Assembly (NCBI GenBank): GCA_023415915.1
Contig: JAEZIZ010000112.1
Location: forward strand, 1 to 64,000
Direction of reading: 5' to 3'
DNA: 64,000 nt
From: Bacillota bacterium
Lineage (GTDB): Bacteria; Bacillota; Clostridia; Christensenellales; SZUA-584
Shown piece after piece: positions 41,670 through 51,589 of the stretch; within the stretch, counting starts at the first letter, position 1, and each line of letters starts with the position of its first letter. The notes below the pieces were generated by a model that saw nothing but the letters and a program-made list of their open reading frames with translations, had not been told where the DNA came from and made no database searches. Both the position numbers and the translations under genes were made by a program.

Positions 41670-42124
41670 TCTGACTCTGTTTCCTCGATCATCTTGTCGA
41701 CAAACAATACGCCGTCAAGATGGTCTATCTCATGGCAGAATATGCGGGCCGGTATGCCCGTTATCTCCTCTTTGTGCATCTTCCCGTGCCTGTCCATATA
41801 CTGCACCGTTATGGTTTCCGGCCGTTTTACCTTTCCCCTCACGCCTATTACGGAAAGGCAGCCTTCGTCATCTATTGCCTCTCCCGAGGATTTCAGTATC
41901 TTAGGATTGATTATTTCATAATACTGGTCTTCGTATTCCACGACGGCTATACGCCGCAGGACTCCCACCTGAGGCGCGGCGAGCCCCGCGCCTTCCTCTA
42001 TATGGAGCGTCTCTTTCATGTCGTCCAGCAGCGTTATTATATGGGGCGTTATCGACTGGACGGGCCTTGAAACTTTCCTTAACCTTTCGTTATTTACTCC
42101 GGTCACGATTTCTCTGATTGCCAT
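41666..42124 (-). CDS. def: Peptide deformylase
   Basis: 152 residues. Three classical motifs: GAGLAAPQVG, EGCLSV and HEIDHLDG (metal Cys and two His). Removes N-formyl from new proteins. Type 1 by length. Confidence 0.97.
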   Translation of the reverse strand: MAIREIVTGVNNERLRKVSRPVQSITPHIITLLDDMKETLHIEEGAGLAAPQVGVLRRIAVVEYEDQYYEIINPKILKSSGEAIDDEGCLSVIGVRGKVKRPETITVQYMDRHGKMHKEEITGIPARIFCHEIDHLDGVLFVDKMIEETESE

Positions 42125-42135
42125 GCGTTTCTCCT

Positions 42136-44364
42136 CTATATCATGCTTTGCGGGTTGATTTCCATACCGAACACGCAGTTCGCATATGTTTTTGCGTCCG
42201 AATACTCGTAAAGTTTCCTGCGGAACAGGGGCAGCTTGTCGTCGTTTTGCACCTTTATAAGCAGCTGCCAGCGCGATTTGCCCTTTATTTTTTTAACGGG
42301 CGCTTCGCTTATATCAAACAGCAGTACGTGTTCCATTATATCAGCATACTGCTGTTTTAAACCTTTCGCATACTCGACGCAGGCTTTATGCGCGGCTTCT
42401 TCGTCCTTGCCCGCGAATACTATCCTGAAAAACACCGAGTAGGGAGGCAGCATCGCCAAACGCCTTACGCCCATCTCCTTGTCAAAGAAGCCCTCATAAT
42501 CGTGCGATTTTGCGTACTCCACCGCGTAATGCTCAGGGCAGTACGTCTGTATGACTACCTTGCCCGGGTCTTTACGCCCGGCGCGGCCCGAGACCTGCTC
42601 GAGCAGCTGGAAGGTCTTTTCGGGGCTCCTGTAATCGGGTATATGCAGCGAGCTGTCGGCGGATACTACGCCCACGAGCGATACGTTCTCAAAGTCAAGG
42701 CCTTTGGCTATCATCTGCGTGCCAATCAGTATATCGGCCTTACGTTTTTTGAACTGCTCGTATATCTTAATATGCGCGTCCTTGGCTCTTGTAGTGTCAA
42801 GGTCCATACGCAGCACGCTTGCCTCGGGGAAGTGCTTCTTTACCTGCTCTTCCACCTGCTGCGTGCCTATGCCGAACTGCTTTAGGTAAGGCTTGCCGCA
42901 CGCAGGGCAGACGTTGCGCAGGCTCCTTTTACGGCCGCAGTAATGGCATACCAGAGAAGAACAGCTTGCGTGGTATGTCATCGACACTTCGCAATTGTCG
43001 CAGTATTCAACGTAACCGCAGCCGCGGCACATTACAAAAGTCGAATAGCCGCGCCTGTTTATGAACAGCATTATCTGCCGGTTATCCGCCAGCGCCCGTT
43101 TCATTTCATTATACAACAAACCCGAAAAAATTGTTCTGTTTCCGCGAACTAACTCCTCGCGCATGTCCACTATTTTTACTTCGGGCAGTTTTAGGTCAAA
43201 AAGCCTGTTTGGCATAACTATAAGCTTATATATGCCGTTCTTTGCCTTGATATAGCTCTCTACTGACGGCGTAGCGGAAGCGAGCACCAGCGTTGACCCC
43301 TCTATATTGGCGCGCATCCTCGCTATCTCGTGCGCGGTGTATTTCGGGTGTATGTCCGACTTATAGCTGGTTTCGTGCTCTTCGTCTATTATTATCACGC
43401 CTATGTTTTTAAGCGGAGCGAATATTGCCGACCTTGCGCCTATTACCACTCTCGCGTTGCCATGCACCATGCGCTTCCATTCGTCGTACCTCTCGCCCGT
43501 CGAAAGCGTTGAATGGTATACTGCGATATGCTCGCCTATGCGCCGCTCAAACATGGCTACAAGCTGCGGCGTCAGCGATATCTCGGGTACGAGCACGATG
43601 GCGCTTTCGCCTTTTGCGAGGCAGTCCTTTACTACCTTTATATATACTTCCGTCTTGCCGCTGCCCGTAACGCCGTGCAGCAGGTATTTGCCCTTGCCCG
43701 CGGTTATGGCATTAACCGCGTTTTGCTGGTCCTCGGAAAGCACGAATTCTTCCTCCATGCTTCCCGCCTTTTTCGGCCTGCGGAACGCGTTTATCTTCTC
43801 TATTTTAAGAAAGCCTTTTTTGACAAGCGCGTCTCTTGCGGAGGCGCTGCCCGGCAGCAGCTCTTCAAGCGCCCTTGCGTCCAGACGCTTATGTTCGCGC
43901 ATCACGCGCAGCGTTTCAAGCTGCTTTGGCGCCTTGATGCGGCCGGACGCGGCAACGAATGACGCCGCCGCCTGCTCGTATTCCTGCTCCGATAATAAAA
44001 AAACGATCTCTCGTTCGTACTTGTCGCTTACCCTTCCGCCGCGCATTTCCGCCGGGAACATAAGCCGCAGCGACGTTGCGAGCGTCGTATGATAGTATTT
44101 TTGCATCAGGTAAGCGAGCTTTATCTGCCCCTCCGTCAGCGCCGGGAAATCGGATATTACGGAGTATATATCCTTTAAGCGCTCGGCGTCGTACTGGCAT
44201 TGCTCCGAAAGGCGCAGCACGTAGCCCTCGCGCAACGCGTTGCCCTTGCCGAAAGGCACTCTTACCCGATATCCGGCGGTTAAGTTCATGCCTGCAGGGA
44301 CGCGGTATTCAAACACCCTGTCCACATTTGAGCTTACAATATCTACGATAACGCTGGCAAACAT
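42136..44364 (-). CDS. priA: Primosomal protein N' (PriA helicase)
   Basis: 742 residues. N-terminal DNA-binding part; Walker A GVTGSGKTEVY, DEEHE box (IIDEEHETSYKSD), zinc cysteines in MCRGCGYVEYCDNC and CHYCGRKRSLRNVCPACG, motif VI QVSGRAGRKDPG. Restarts stalled replication. The start is 4 bases from the coaBC stop. Confidence 0.96.
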   Translation of the reverse strand: MFASVIVDIVSSNVDRVFEYRVPAGMNLTAGYRVRVPFGKGNALREGYVLRLSEQCQYDAERLKDIYSVISDFPALTEGQIKLAYLMQKYYHTTLATSLRLMFPAEMRGGRVSDKYEREIVFLLSEQEYEQAAASFVAASGRIKAPKQLETLRVMREHKRLDARALEELLPGSASARDALVKKGFLKIEKINAFRRPKKAGSMEEEFVLSEDQQNAVNAITAGKGKYLLHGVTGSGKTEVYIKVVKDCLAKGESAIVLVPEISLTPQLVAMFERRIGEHIAVYHSTLSTGERYDEWKRMVHGNARVVIGARSAIFAPLKNIGVIIIDEEHETSYKSDIHPKYTAHEIARMRANIEGSTLVLASATPSVESYIKAKNGIYKLIVMPNRLFDLKLPEVKIVDMREELVRGNRTIFSGLLYNEMKRALADNRQIMLFINRRGYSTFVMCRGCGYVEYCDNCEVSMTYHASCSSLVCHYCGRKRSLRNVCPACGKPYLKQFGIGTQQVEEQVKKHFPEASVLRMDLDTTRAKDAHIKIYEQFKKRKADILIGTQMIAKGLDFENVSLVGVVSADSSLHIPDYRSPEKTFQLLEQVSGRAGRKDPGKVVIQTYCPEHYAVEYAKSHDYEGFFDKEMGVRRLAMLPPYSVFFRIVFAGKDEEAAHKACVEYAKGLKQQYADIMEHVLLFDISEAPVKKIKGKSRWQLLIKVQNDDKLPLFRRKLYEYSDAKTYANCVFGMEINPQSMI

Positions 44365-44367
44365 GCG

Positions 44368-45567
44368 TCACCTCGGGACTGCGGTGAAAAGTCTGTAGGC
44401 TTCCTGTACAATACGTTTTGCGAGCCTTTTTTTGCTGTCGCTTCCCAGATCCGTTACGCTGCCGTCCTTGCAGAACAGTTTGATGTTGTTGTCGTCCGCG
44501 CCGAAGCCTTCGCCCCGTTTCGAAACGTCGTTTAATGCTATCATATCAACACGCTTTGATTTTAACTTGCTTATCGCGTTTGCTTCCAGATCATCGGTTT
44601 CGGCGGCAAACCCTATAAGCACCTGGCCTTTCTTCCTGCGCTCGCCCAGCTCTTTTAATATGTCCCTGGTCCTTATAAGCGAGAGCTTCATATCGCCACC
44701 CTTTTTTATCTTTTGTGCGCTGTAGCTTTCGGGCGTGTAGTCGGCGACCGCCGCCGCCATAACAATGATGTCCGCGTTCTCCGACAGCGAAAGCATATTA
44801 TCCGCCATCTCGCTTGCGGAGGTAACGTTTACGGTATGGGCCTTATTGGGCGGCTCAATAGCCACCGGCCCGGACACTAGCGTAACGTCGGCGCCGCGTT
44901 CAAGAGCGGCTTCGGCAAGAGCGTAGCCCATCTTGCCCGAAGAGTTGTTGGAAAGATAGCGCACGGGGTCTATCGGTTCTCTTGTAGGCCCGGCGGATAT
45001 AAGTACGCGTATGCCGCTCATGTCGTAAAGCGAGCGTAGCACTTGCTCGGCGTATTCTAATATCTCCTCCGGCTCCTTCATCCTGCCCGAGCCGGTATCG
45101 CCGCAGGCGAGCGCTCCTTCGCCCGTATCCATCACGTAATATCCCCTGCTCTTTAAAACCGCTATGTTATCCTGAACGGCGGGGTCTTCGTACATCGCCG
45201 TGTTCATCGCGGGAGCGAATATGACAGGACATTCCGCCGCAAGCAGCGTCGTGGTCAGCATATCGTCCGCTATGCCCGACGCGACTTTCCCAAGTATATT
45301 AGCGGTAGCGGGCGCGACAATAAACATGTCCGCCTTTTTAGCGAGCGAGACATGTTTTACATCAAATTCATTTGTCCTCCTGAACGTGTCGGTTATCGCC
45401 TCGTTGCCGGAAAGCGTTTCGAACGTCAGCGGCGTAATGAACTCCTGCGCGCTCTGCGTAAGTATCGCGTGTACGTCATAGCCTCTTTTTTTAAGAAGGC
45501 TGGCAAGATAGGCCGCCTTGTACGCGGCTATGCCTCCCGATACGCCAAGGACGACCGCTTTCGGCAT
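44368..45567 (-). CDS. coaBC: CoaBC: phosphopantothenoylcysteine decarboxylase / synthetase
   Basis: 399 residues. CoaC half (1-180): SGGIAAYKAAYL flavin-binding start, APAMNTAMYEDPA, and catalytic cysteine in LACGDTGSGRM. CoaB half (185-399): ISAGPTREPIDPVRYLSNNSSGKMGYALA. Two steps of coenzyme A synthesis. One base after rpoZ. Confidence 0.96.
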   Translation of the reverse strand: MPKAVVLGVSGGIAAYKAAYLASLLKKRGYDVHAILTQSAQEFITPLTFETLSGNEAITDTFRRTNEFDVKHVSLAKKADMFIVAPATANILGKVASGIADDMLTTTLLAAECPVIFAPAMNTAMYEDPAVQDNIAVLKSRGYYVMDTGEGALACGDTGSGRMKEPEEILEYAEQVLRSLYDMSGIRVLISAGPTREPIDPVRYLSNNSSGKMGYALAEAALERGADVTLVSGPVAIEPPNKAHTVNVTSASEMADNMLSLSENADIIVMAAAVADYTPESYSAQKIKKGGDMKLSLIRTRDILKELGERRKKGQVLIGFAAETDDLEANAISKLKSKRVDMIALNDVSKRGEGFGADDNNIKLFCKDGSVTDLGSDSKKRLAKRIVQEAYRLFTAVPR

Positions 45568-45771
45568 CTATTGATTCTCCTCCGGAGCTATGTAAGTAAT
45601 TTTGTCATAATATATCTCTTTTGCAGCCTGAGAGACGGGGTTTGACTCCTGCGATTCCGTCAGGGGCTCCGCGCCGTCCACGAGCTGCCTTGCCCTTTTC
45701 GCTGATTCTATTACAAGCGTATACCTGCAGTCCACCTTTTCTCTCAGTTCACTTACTCCCGGATACATCAT
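45568..45771 (-). CDS. rpoZ: RNA polymerase omega subunit
   Basis: 67 residues. DCRYTLVIESAKRARQLVDG and NPVSQAAKEIYYDKITY match RpoZ, including the Tyr/Arg helix typical of Firmicutes. Lies between gmk and coaBC as in many relatives. Confidence 0.93.
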   Translation of the reverse strand: MMYPGVSELREKVDCRYTLVIESAKRARQLVDGAEPLTESQESNPVSQAAKEIYYDKITYIAPEENQ

Positions 45772-45777
45772 ATATAA

Positions 45778-46383
45778 TCACCATTCCTTTAAATGTTTAA
45801 ATTTATCAATATTTCTTGTTACCTTCAGCCTCTCGGCCTCGATAATACATCCGATGCTGTGCACGACTTTTTCTATGTTGTCGTTGACTATCACATAGTC
45901 ATATTCGCCCATAAGTCCCATTTCGCCCGCGGCCTTGCTGAGCCTCATATTTATCTGCTCTTCGGTCTCGGTGGCGCGGCTCCTTATCCTGTGCTCCAGC
46001 TCTTCAAACGACGGAGGCACCAAGAAAAGGTAGACGCCCTCCGGAAACGCTTTTTTTACGTTGAGCGCGCCCTGCACGTCTATTTCGAGCAGCACGTTGC
46101 GCCCTTCTTTAAGCTTTTCCATCACGAAACTTTTTGGCGTTCCGTAATAGTTGGAATATACTTTGGCGTACTCTAAGAACTCTCCCTGTTTGATGAGTTC
46201 GTCGAACTCTTCCTTTGTTTTGTAAAAGTAATCGACCCCTTCAAACTCTCCCGGCCTGCGCTCGCGCGTAGTGCAGGAAACGGACAGCACAAGATCTATC
46301 CTGTGTTTCATAAGCGCGTCGCAAACAGTACCCTTGCCCGTTCCCGAAGGGCCGGATAATACGATAAGCAGTCCGTCGCCCAT
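45778..46383 (-). CDS. gmk: Guanylate kinase
   Basis: 201 residues. P-loop SGPSGTGKGTV, TTRERRPGEFEGVDY, EIDVQGALNVK. Phosphorylates GMP to GDP. Three bases from remA. Confidence 0.97.
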   Translation of the reverse strand: MGDGLLIVLSGPSGTGKGTVCDALMKHRIDLVLSVSCTTRERRPGEFEGVDYFYKTKEEFDELIKQGEFLEYAKVYSNYYGTPKSFVMEKLKEGRNVLLEIDVQGALNVKKAFPEGVYLFLVPPSFEELEHRIRSRATETEEQINMRLSKAAGEMGLMGEYDYVIVNDNIEKVVHSIGCIIEAERLKVTRNIDKFKHLKEW

Positions 46384-46386
46384 GCG

Positions 46387-46647
46387 TTAATCCTCTATAT
46401 CGTCGTCTTTATCGGACAGCCTGTGCGCTACAGTCTCGGGCTGGACTGCGGAAAGTATCACGTGGTCGCTGTCCGTTATTATAACGGCTCTCGTCCTTCT
46501 GCCGTATGTTGCGTCAATAAGGTTGCCTTTTTGACGGGCTTCCTGTATTATGCGCTTTATCGGCGCCGATTCGGGGCTTACTATGGCTATCATCCTGTTG
46601 GCCGAAACGATATTTCCGAAACCGATGTTTATAAGCCGGATACCCAT
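46387..46647 (-). CDS. remA: RemA-type DNA-binding regulator (DUF370)
   Basis: About 86 residues from ATG 46647 (MGIRLINIGFGNIVSANRMI), overlapping nothing; the ORF runs 8 codons further up into yicC. IVSPESAPIKRIIQEARQKGNLIDATYGRRTRAVIITDS is the RemA signature. In Bacillus RemA activates matrix operons as a nucleoid-like protein. Conserved next to gmk. Confidence 0.93.
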   Translation of the reverse strand: MGIRLINIGFGNIVSANRMIAIVSPESAPIKRIIQEARQKGNLIDATYGRRTRAVIITDSDHVILSAVQPETVAHRLSDKDDDIED

Positions 46648-46663
46648 AAACTTCCTCCCACCT

Positions 46664-47539
46664 TTATTCAATATTCTGAACCTGTTCCCTTATTTTTTCC
46701 ACAACGCTTTTTCCTTCTATAACCGCGTTGGTGATATCCATATCCTGCGATTTGGAGCCTATAGTGTTTAACTCTCTGTTCATCTCCTGCACCATGAAAT
46801 CGAGTTTCCGGCCTACCGCCGCCCTTTCCGACAGGGCAGCCCTGAACTGGCTGATGTGCGTTTCAAGCCGCACTATTTCCTCGGTTATGTCGGCTCTGTC
46901 CGCCATATAAGCGACTTCAGCGTTAAATCTTGCTTCGTCAAGCTCCGCGGCGCTTGTAAGCTCCGCTATTCTTGCCTTAAGCTTTTCGGCGTACTCCCTT
47001 GGTACGGCGTCCTTTTTAGAGTCTATCGCCGTCTTGATGGCTTCCAGCGCGTTAAGGCATACGATTATGTTGGCCTTTAGCTGCTCGCCTTCTCTCTGCC
47101 TCATGCCGGTGAGTATGTCGAGCGCCGAGTTTAAAGCCCCGGTCACCAGCGCTTTTTGCTTTTCCTCGTCTTCGGGCGCTTCCTCGATTACAATAGCGTC
47201 GGGTATGCTTATTATATCGGACAGCTTTAAGTCGTCCTCCAGCCTGAAATTCACGGCAGCCTGCCTCGCGGCGGAAAGGTAAGACCTTATAAGCCCTAAG
47301 TCAGCCGTTGCCTTCTTTGAATCGTCTTCCAAAGACGCGTAATTTACAAATACGTCTACGCGCCCGCGCTCAAGCCTGTCTTTTATCGTTTTGCGTATAA
47401 GCTCTTCCGCAAACAAAAGCGTACGGGGTATCCTTACATTGATATCGAGGAACCTGTGGTTGACCGTCTTTATCTCTATGGTTATTTTTCTTCCGTCCAT
47501 TTCGGCCTCGGCTCTGCCGAAGCCCGTCATGCTGAGCAA
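46664..47539 (-). CDS. YicC-family endoribonuclease-like protein
   Basis: 291 residues; TTG start giving LLSMTGFGRAE. Family marks: SMTGFGRAE, EIKTVNHRFLDINVRIPR, and C-terminal GRKLDFMVQEMNRELNTIGSKS. YicC proteins are linked to RNA turnover (nuclease activity reported in E. coli). First gene of the remA-gmk-rpoZ set. Confidence 0.93.
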   Translation of the reverse strand: MLSMTGFGRAEAEMDGRKITIEIKTVNHRFLDINVRIPRTLLFAEELIRKTIKDRLERGRVDVFVNYASLEDDSKKATADLGLIRSYLSAARQAAVNFRLEDDLKLSDIISIPDAIVIEEAPEDEEKQKALVTGALNSALDILTGMRQREGEQLKANIIVCLNALEAIKTAIDSKKDAVPREYAEKLKARIAELTSAAELDEARFNAEVAYMADRADITEEIVRLETHISQFRAALSERAAVGRKLDFMVQEMNRELNTIGSKSQDMDITNAVIEGKSVVEKIREQVQNIE

Positions 47540-47617
47540 CTTAAACGTTCGCCACCTTACAATCGTATTATCCTTCAGCGGCGCTTAACTAAAATGGCGC
47601 AACACTGATAATAAATG

Positions 47618-47626
47618 ATTATAGCA
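47618..47626 (-). promoter_or_regulatory. Extended -10 promoter before yicC
   Basis: Minus-strand TGCTATAAT, an extended -10, about 80 bases upstream of the yicC start; the -35 is weak (TTATTT at 17 bases). The rest of 47540-47715 has no gene. Confidence 0.45.
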
Positions 47627-47715
47627 TACTGCGTCAAAAAAAATAAGCGAATACGTTAAAAAACTTTAAATTCGACTTATTTTCATCGCATTGCACTGTT
47701 TTACGCGGTAATAGC

Positions 47716-48687
47716 TTACAAAGAGAACAATTCGTCCGGCATCGGCGGCGCTAGTTTATTCCGTTTGCCGTTTTCAATCACGCAGACGTCTTTTTCGGTG
47801 ATTTTACCTATTACGGCGGCGCTTATGCCATTTGCCTTAAGACCAGCAAGCATAGCCTGCTCGTCCGGAGTCGTTATGAGCATGCTGCCGCTGCCAATTA
47901 GCCTAAACGGGTTTATGCCCAGAAACGAACAGATTTTTTTCGTCACATCAAGAACCGGTATACTTTCGGCATACAAATCGCATCCTGCACCCGAGGCTTC
48001 GCACATCTCGTGCACCGCGCCGTACACTCCGCCCTCGGTGACGTCGTGCATCGCGGAAGCGCCCAGCCTCCCTGCAAGCACGCCCTCGCGTATTACGCTT
48101 ATGCGCTCTCCGAGAGATTCTATGGCCTTTTCGTCTTCGGCAGTCAGTATGCCCTTAAGGCGCTGCCTGTAGTCGTTTGCTATTATATAAGTGCCCTCAG
48201 TTGCTGCATATCCCGTCATTATCAGGCCGTCGCCCGGGCGCGCCCCGCCGCTGGTTATTAGCTGCCTGCTCTCGATTCTGCCTATTACCGTAGTTGATAC
48301 GACGATGCGGTTAACGGCGTCCGTCACTTCGGTATGACCGCCTATTATGTCTATGCCAAGCTCGTCCGCCGCAGACGCAAGCTCGTCTACTATTCGCTCA
48401 ACTTCCTCAAGCGTTTTATCGGGCGGTATAAGCAGCGTTACCAGCATGGCTTCAGGCTGCGCGCCCGAAGAAGCGACGTCGTTGCACGATATGTGTACGG
48501 CAAGGCTGCCCGCGTTCTCCGCAGCGCCCGTTAAAGGGTCGGTAGACAGAACGCACGCTTCGCCGTTAAAATCCAAAGCGGCGCAGTCTTCGCCCACGCC
48601 GGCGCGGAGCAGCACCTCGCGCTTCGGATGCAGCCTTGAAAGCACTATGCTATTAAGCTGTTCATTTGTCAGTTTGCCTTTCCTCAT
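47716..48687 (-). CDS. AIR synthase-related (PurM/HypE-like) protein
   Basis: 323 residues. GVGEDCAALDFNGEACVLSTDP, ISCNDVASSGAQPEAML, GGHTEVTDAVNR and AMHDVTEGGVYGAVHEM: the ATP-binding dimer fold of PurM, HypE, SelD and ThiL. The arrangement is closest to the HypE-like AIR synthase branch, but there are no hydrogenase genes nearby, and the reaction is unknown. Overlaps gatB by 4 bases. Confidence 0.8.
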   Translation of the reverse strand: MRKGKLTNEQLNSIVLSRLHPKREVLLRAGVGEDCAALDFNGEACVLSTDPLTGAAENAGSLAVHISCNDVASSGAQPEAMLVTLLIPPDKTLEEVERIVDELASAADELGIDIIGGHTEVTDAVNRIVVSTTVIGRIESRQLITSGGARPGDGLIMTGYAATEGTYIIANDYRQRLKGILTAEDEKAIESLGERISVIREGVLAGRLGASAMHDVTEGGVYGAVHEMCEASGAGCDLYAESIPVLDVTKKICSFLGINPFRLIGSGSMLITTPDEQAMLAGLKANGISAAVIGKITEKDVCVIENGKRNKLAPPMPDELFSL

Positions 48688-50114
48688 GCCTTGTTAAGCT
48701 CTTCCAGTGCTATTTCATTGACTATCTGCGGGTTAGCCTGGCCTTTTGTGGCCTTCATTACCTGCCCGACAAAGAACAATATCGCTTTTTGCTTCCCGCC
48801 CTTAAAATCGGCTACCGGCCCCGGATTGTCAGCTATCGCCTTCTTTATCATCGCGCGTATCTCGTCGGAGTCGTTAAGCTGAGTTAAGCCTTTTTTGTTT
48901 ACTATAGACTCGGGGTCTTCGCCCGTACGGAACACCTCTTCGAATACCGTCTTGCCCACGGTCATGTTTATCCTGCCTTCGTCGACCATATTTAGAGTCT
49001 TAACGAGGTGCTCCGGCTTTACGGGATTGTCTTCGGACGCTATGCCGTCTTCCTTCAAAAGCCGCAGCAGGTCGGACATTATAAAGTTACTCAGCCTTTT
49101 CGGGTCGCCGTAACCCTTAAGGCACTCCTCGAAAAACAGCGCGACGGATTTATCGGCGGTAAGCACGCCGGCGTCGTATTCGGGAAGCCCCAGAGAATCT
49201 ACGTAGCGCCTCTGCTTCGCGGCGGGCAACTCGGGAAGGCTTTCCTTGAACGCGCGTATCTGTTCGTCGGTAAGCGTTATAGGCACAAGGTCGGGGTCGG
49301 GGAAATACCTGTAGTCATGCGCTTCCTCTTTGCTGCGCATAGCGTAGCTTTTTCCTTTAACGTCGTCGAAACGCCGCGTCTCCTGCACTACCGTTCCTCC
49401 GTCGCTTATTACGTCCATCTGCCTTTCGCTTTCGGCCTCTATTGCCCTGTAGACGGCGGAAAAGCTGTTTAGGTTCTTCATCTCCGTGCGCGTGCCGAGA
49501 ACGTCGCTTCCCGCTTCGCGCACCGATATGTTGACGTCGCAGCGCAGCGAACCCTCCTGCATCTTGCAGTCCGAAACTCCCGTGTACTGCAATATGCTCT
49601 TAAGCGTCTCTAAGAACGCCTTCGTTTCTTCAGCGCTCCTTAAGTCCGGCTCGGTTACTATCTCTATAAGCGGCACTCCGCACCTGTTGTAGTCCACAGC
49701 GGTGCCGGCGCCCGCGTCGTGCAGCAGCTTGCCCGCGTCCTCCTCCATGTGTATCCGCGTTATCCTTATGCGTTTCTCAGCGTCGCCCACCTTTATGTCT
49801 ATAAATCCGTTCCTGCACAGCGGCAGGTCAAACTGTGATATCTGATACGCTTTGGGCAGGTCGGGATAATAATAGCCTTTCCTGTCCATCTTAGAAAAAT
49901 TGGCTATCTCGCAATTAGTAGCGAGGCCCGCCTTTGCCGCGAACTCCACGACTTTTTTATTAAGCACGGGAAGTACGCCCGGCATACCCGTGCATACTGG
50001 ACAGCAGTGCGTATTTGGCTCGCCGCCGAATTTGTTTTCACACCCGCAGAATATCTTGGTATTCGTAGCAAGCTCTACGTGCACTTCAAGGCCGATTACG
50101 GTTTCAAATTCCAT
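48684..50114 (-). CDS. gatB: Asp/Glu-tRNA amidotransferase subunit B
   Basis: 476 residues. GLEVHVELATNTKIFCGC start, QISQFDLPLCRNGFIDI, HMEEDAGKLLHD, and the C-terminal YqeY-like tail. Binds and amidates misacylated Glu-tRNA(Gln) or Asp-tRNA(Asn). Start overlaps the gatA stop by one base. Confidence 0.97.
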   Translation of the reverse strand: MEFETVIGLEVHVELATNTKIFCGCENKFGGEPNTHCCPVCTGMPGVLPVLNKKVVEFAAKAGLATNCEIANFSKMDRKGYYYPDLPKAYQISQFDLPLCRNGFIDIKVGDAEKRIRITRIHMEEDAGKLLHDAGAGTAVDYNRCGVPLIEIVTEPDLRSAEETKAFLETLKSILQYTGVSDCKMQEGSLRCDVNISVREAGSDVLGTRTEMKNLNSFSAVYRAIEAESERQMDVISDGGTVVQETRRFDDVKGKSYAMRSKEEAHDYRYFPDPDLVPITLTDEQIRAFKESLPELPAAKQRRYVDSLGLPEYDAGVLTADKSVALFFEECLKGYGDPKRLSNFIMSDLLRLLKEDGIASEDNPVKPEHLVKTLNMVDEGRINMTVGKTVFEEVFRTGEDPESIVNKKGLTQLNDSDEIRAMIKKAIADNPGPVADFKGGKQKAILFFVGQVMKATKGQANPQIVNEIALEELNKA

Positions 50115-51580
50115 TACGCTTCACCTCCCGCGAACGTTGGACAGCCAATAGCAGGCATCGACTGCTCGAGCGCGTAAGCGGCGCGCAGCATCGTTTCCTC
50201 CCCCATCGGCTTTACTATTAGCTGCAGGCCCACAGGCAGGCCGCCGCTCAATGCGCACGGCACGGAAACCGCCGCGAGCCCCGCGATATTTACGGGTACG
50301 GTGTATATATCCGTAAGGTACATCTGCATCGGGTCGCTCTTCTCGCCTTTCGTAAAAGCCGGAGCGGGCGCGACGGGCGACAGTATACAGTCGTATTTTT
50401 CAAACAGCGCATCGAAATCGCGCTTTATGAGCGTGCGCACTTTCAGCGCTTTGAGGTAATACGCGTCGTAATAGCCGGAGCTCAGCACATAGTTGCCCAG
50501 CATTATGCGGCGCTTAACTTCCGCGCCGAAGCCTTCGTTGCGCGTCTTTATATACATGTCAACGACGCCGTCGTATTCTTTCGCGCGGTAGCCGTACTTG
50601 ACGCCGTCGAACCTTGAGAGATTCGACGTGGCTTCCGCGGACGATATTATGTAGTATGCGGAAAGCGCGTAATCGAACGTGGGCAGCGACGTTTCTTCGA
50701 CAACAGCGCCCATGCTCTCAAATGCCTTAATGGCCGAATTTAGCGCCTCGCGCACGCCGGCATGCAGCGAGTCGGATAGATATTCTTTGGGAAGCCCTAT
50801 CTTTAAGCCCTTTACGTCTTTGCCTATAGCCTGCGTATAATCGGGATACGCTGCGTCCACGGACGTCGAATCGCGTCTGTCGTGGCCGCAGATTACGTTG
50901 AGCGCCGCCGCAGCGTCCTCCACTGTGCGCGTAATCGGGCCAATCTGATCGAGCGACGACGCAAACGCGACAAGCCCGTACCTTGACACCGCGCCGTACG
51001 TGGGCTTTAAGCCCACCACGCCGCAGTAAGACGCGGGCTGCCTTATGCTGCCGCCCGTGTCCGAGCCGAGCGCAAAGGGAGCCATCATGGAAGATACCGC
51101 CGCGGCGCTGCCGCCCGAAGAGCCGCCGGGCACCTTCGTCAGATCCCAAGGGTTTGAAGTCGCTTGGAAAGCGCTGTTTTCCGTCGAAGAGCCCATCGCG
51201 AACTCGTCGAGGTTAGACTTGGCGAGCAGTATGAAGCCCTTGCTTTTAAGCAGCTCTGTAACATGCGCGTCATACGGAGGCACGAAGTTTTGGAGTATCT
51301 TTGAGGAGCACGTTGTAAGCACGCCTTTAGTGCATATGTTGTCCTTTAATATTACCGGAATGCCGTCGTATTCGCTTAGCTCGGCGCCTTTTGAGCGCCT
51401 CTTGTCGGAAGCGCGCGCTTCGTCGAGCGCCGCCTCCCTGCATATAAAGTTAAGAGCCTTAATCTGCGGCTCTTTGTCATCGATCCTCTTTAAAAGCCCT
51501 TTTACGAGCTCCTCCGCACTCAGCTCCTTTTTACGAAGAGCGTCCGCGGCCAGCCTGATTGTTACTTCATCTGCGTTCAA
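50114..51580 (-). CDS. gatA: Asp/Glu-tRNA amidotransferase subunit A
   Basis: 488 residues. Amidase signature with catalytic Lys in GIPVILKDNIC and Ser-cisSer in VPGGSSGGSAAAV, GSDTGGSIRQPASYCG. Frees ammonia from glutamine for GatB. Gap of 9 bases to gatC. Confidence 0.97.
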   Translation of the reverse strand: MNADEVTIRLAADALRKKELSAEELVKGLLKRIDDKEPQIKALNFICREAALDEARASDKRRSKGAELSEYDGIPVILKDNICTKGVLTTCSSKILQNFVPPYDAHVTELLKSKGFILLAKSNLDEFAMGSSTENSAFQATSNPWDLTKVPGGSSGGSAAAVSSMMAPFALGSDTGGSIRQPASYCGVVGLKPTYGAVSRYGLVAFASSLDQIGPITRTVEDAAAALNVICGHDRRDSTSVDAAYPDYTQAIGKDVKGLKIGLPKEYLSDSLHAGVREALNSAIKAFESMGAVVEETSLPTFDYALSAYYIISSAEATSNLSRFDGVKYGYRAKEYDGVVDMYIKTRNEGFGAEVKRRIMLGNYVLSSGYYDAYYLKALKVRTLIKRDFDALFEKYDCILSPVAPAPAFTKGEKSDPMQMYLTDIYTVPVNIAGLAAVSVPCALSGGLPVGLQLIVKPMGEETMLRAAYALEQSMPAIGCPTFAGGEA

Positions 51581-51589
51581 TATTCCACC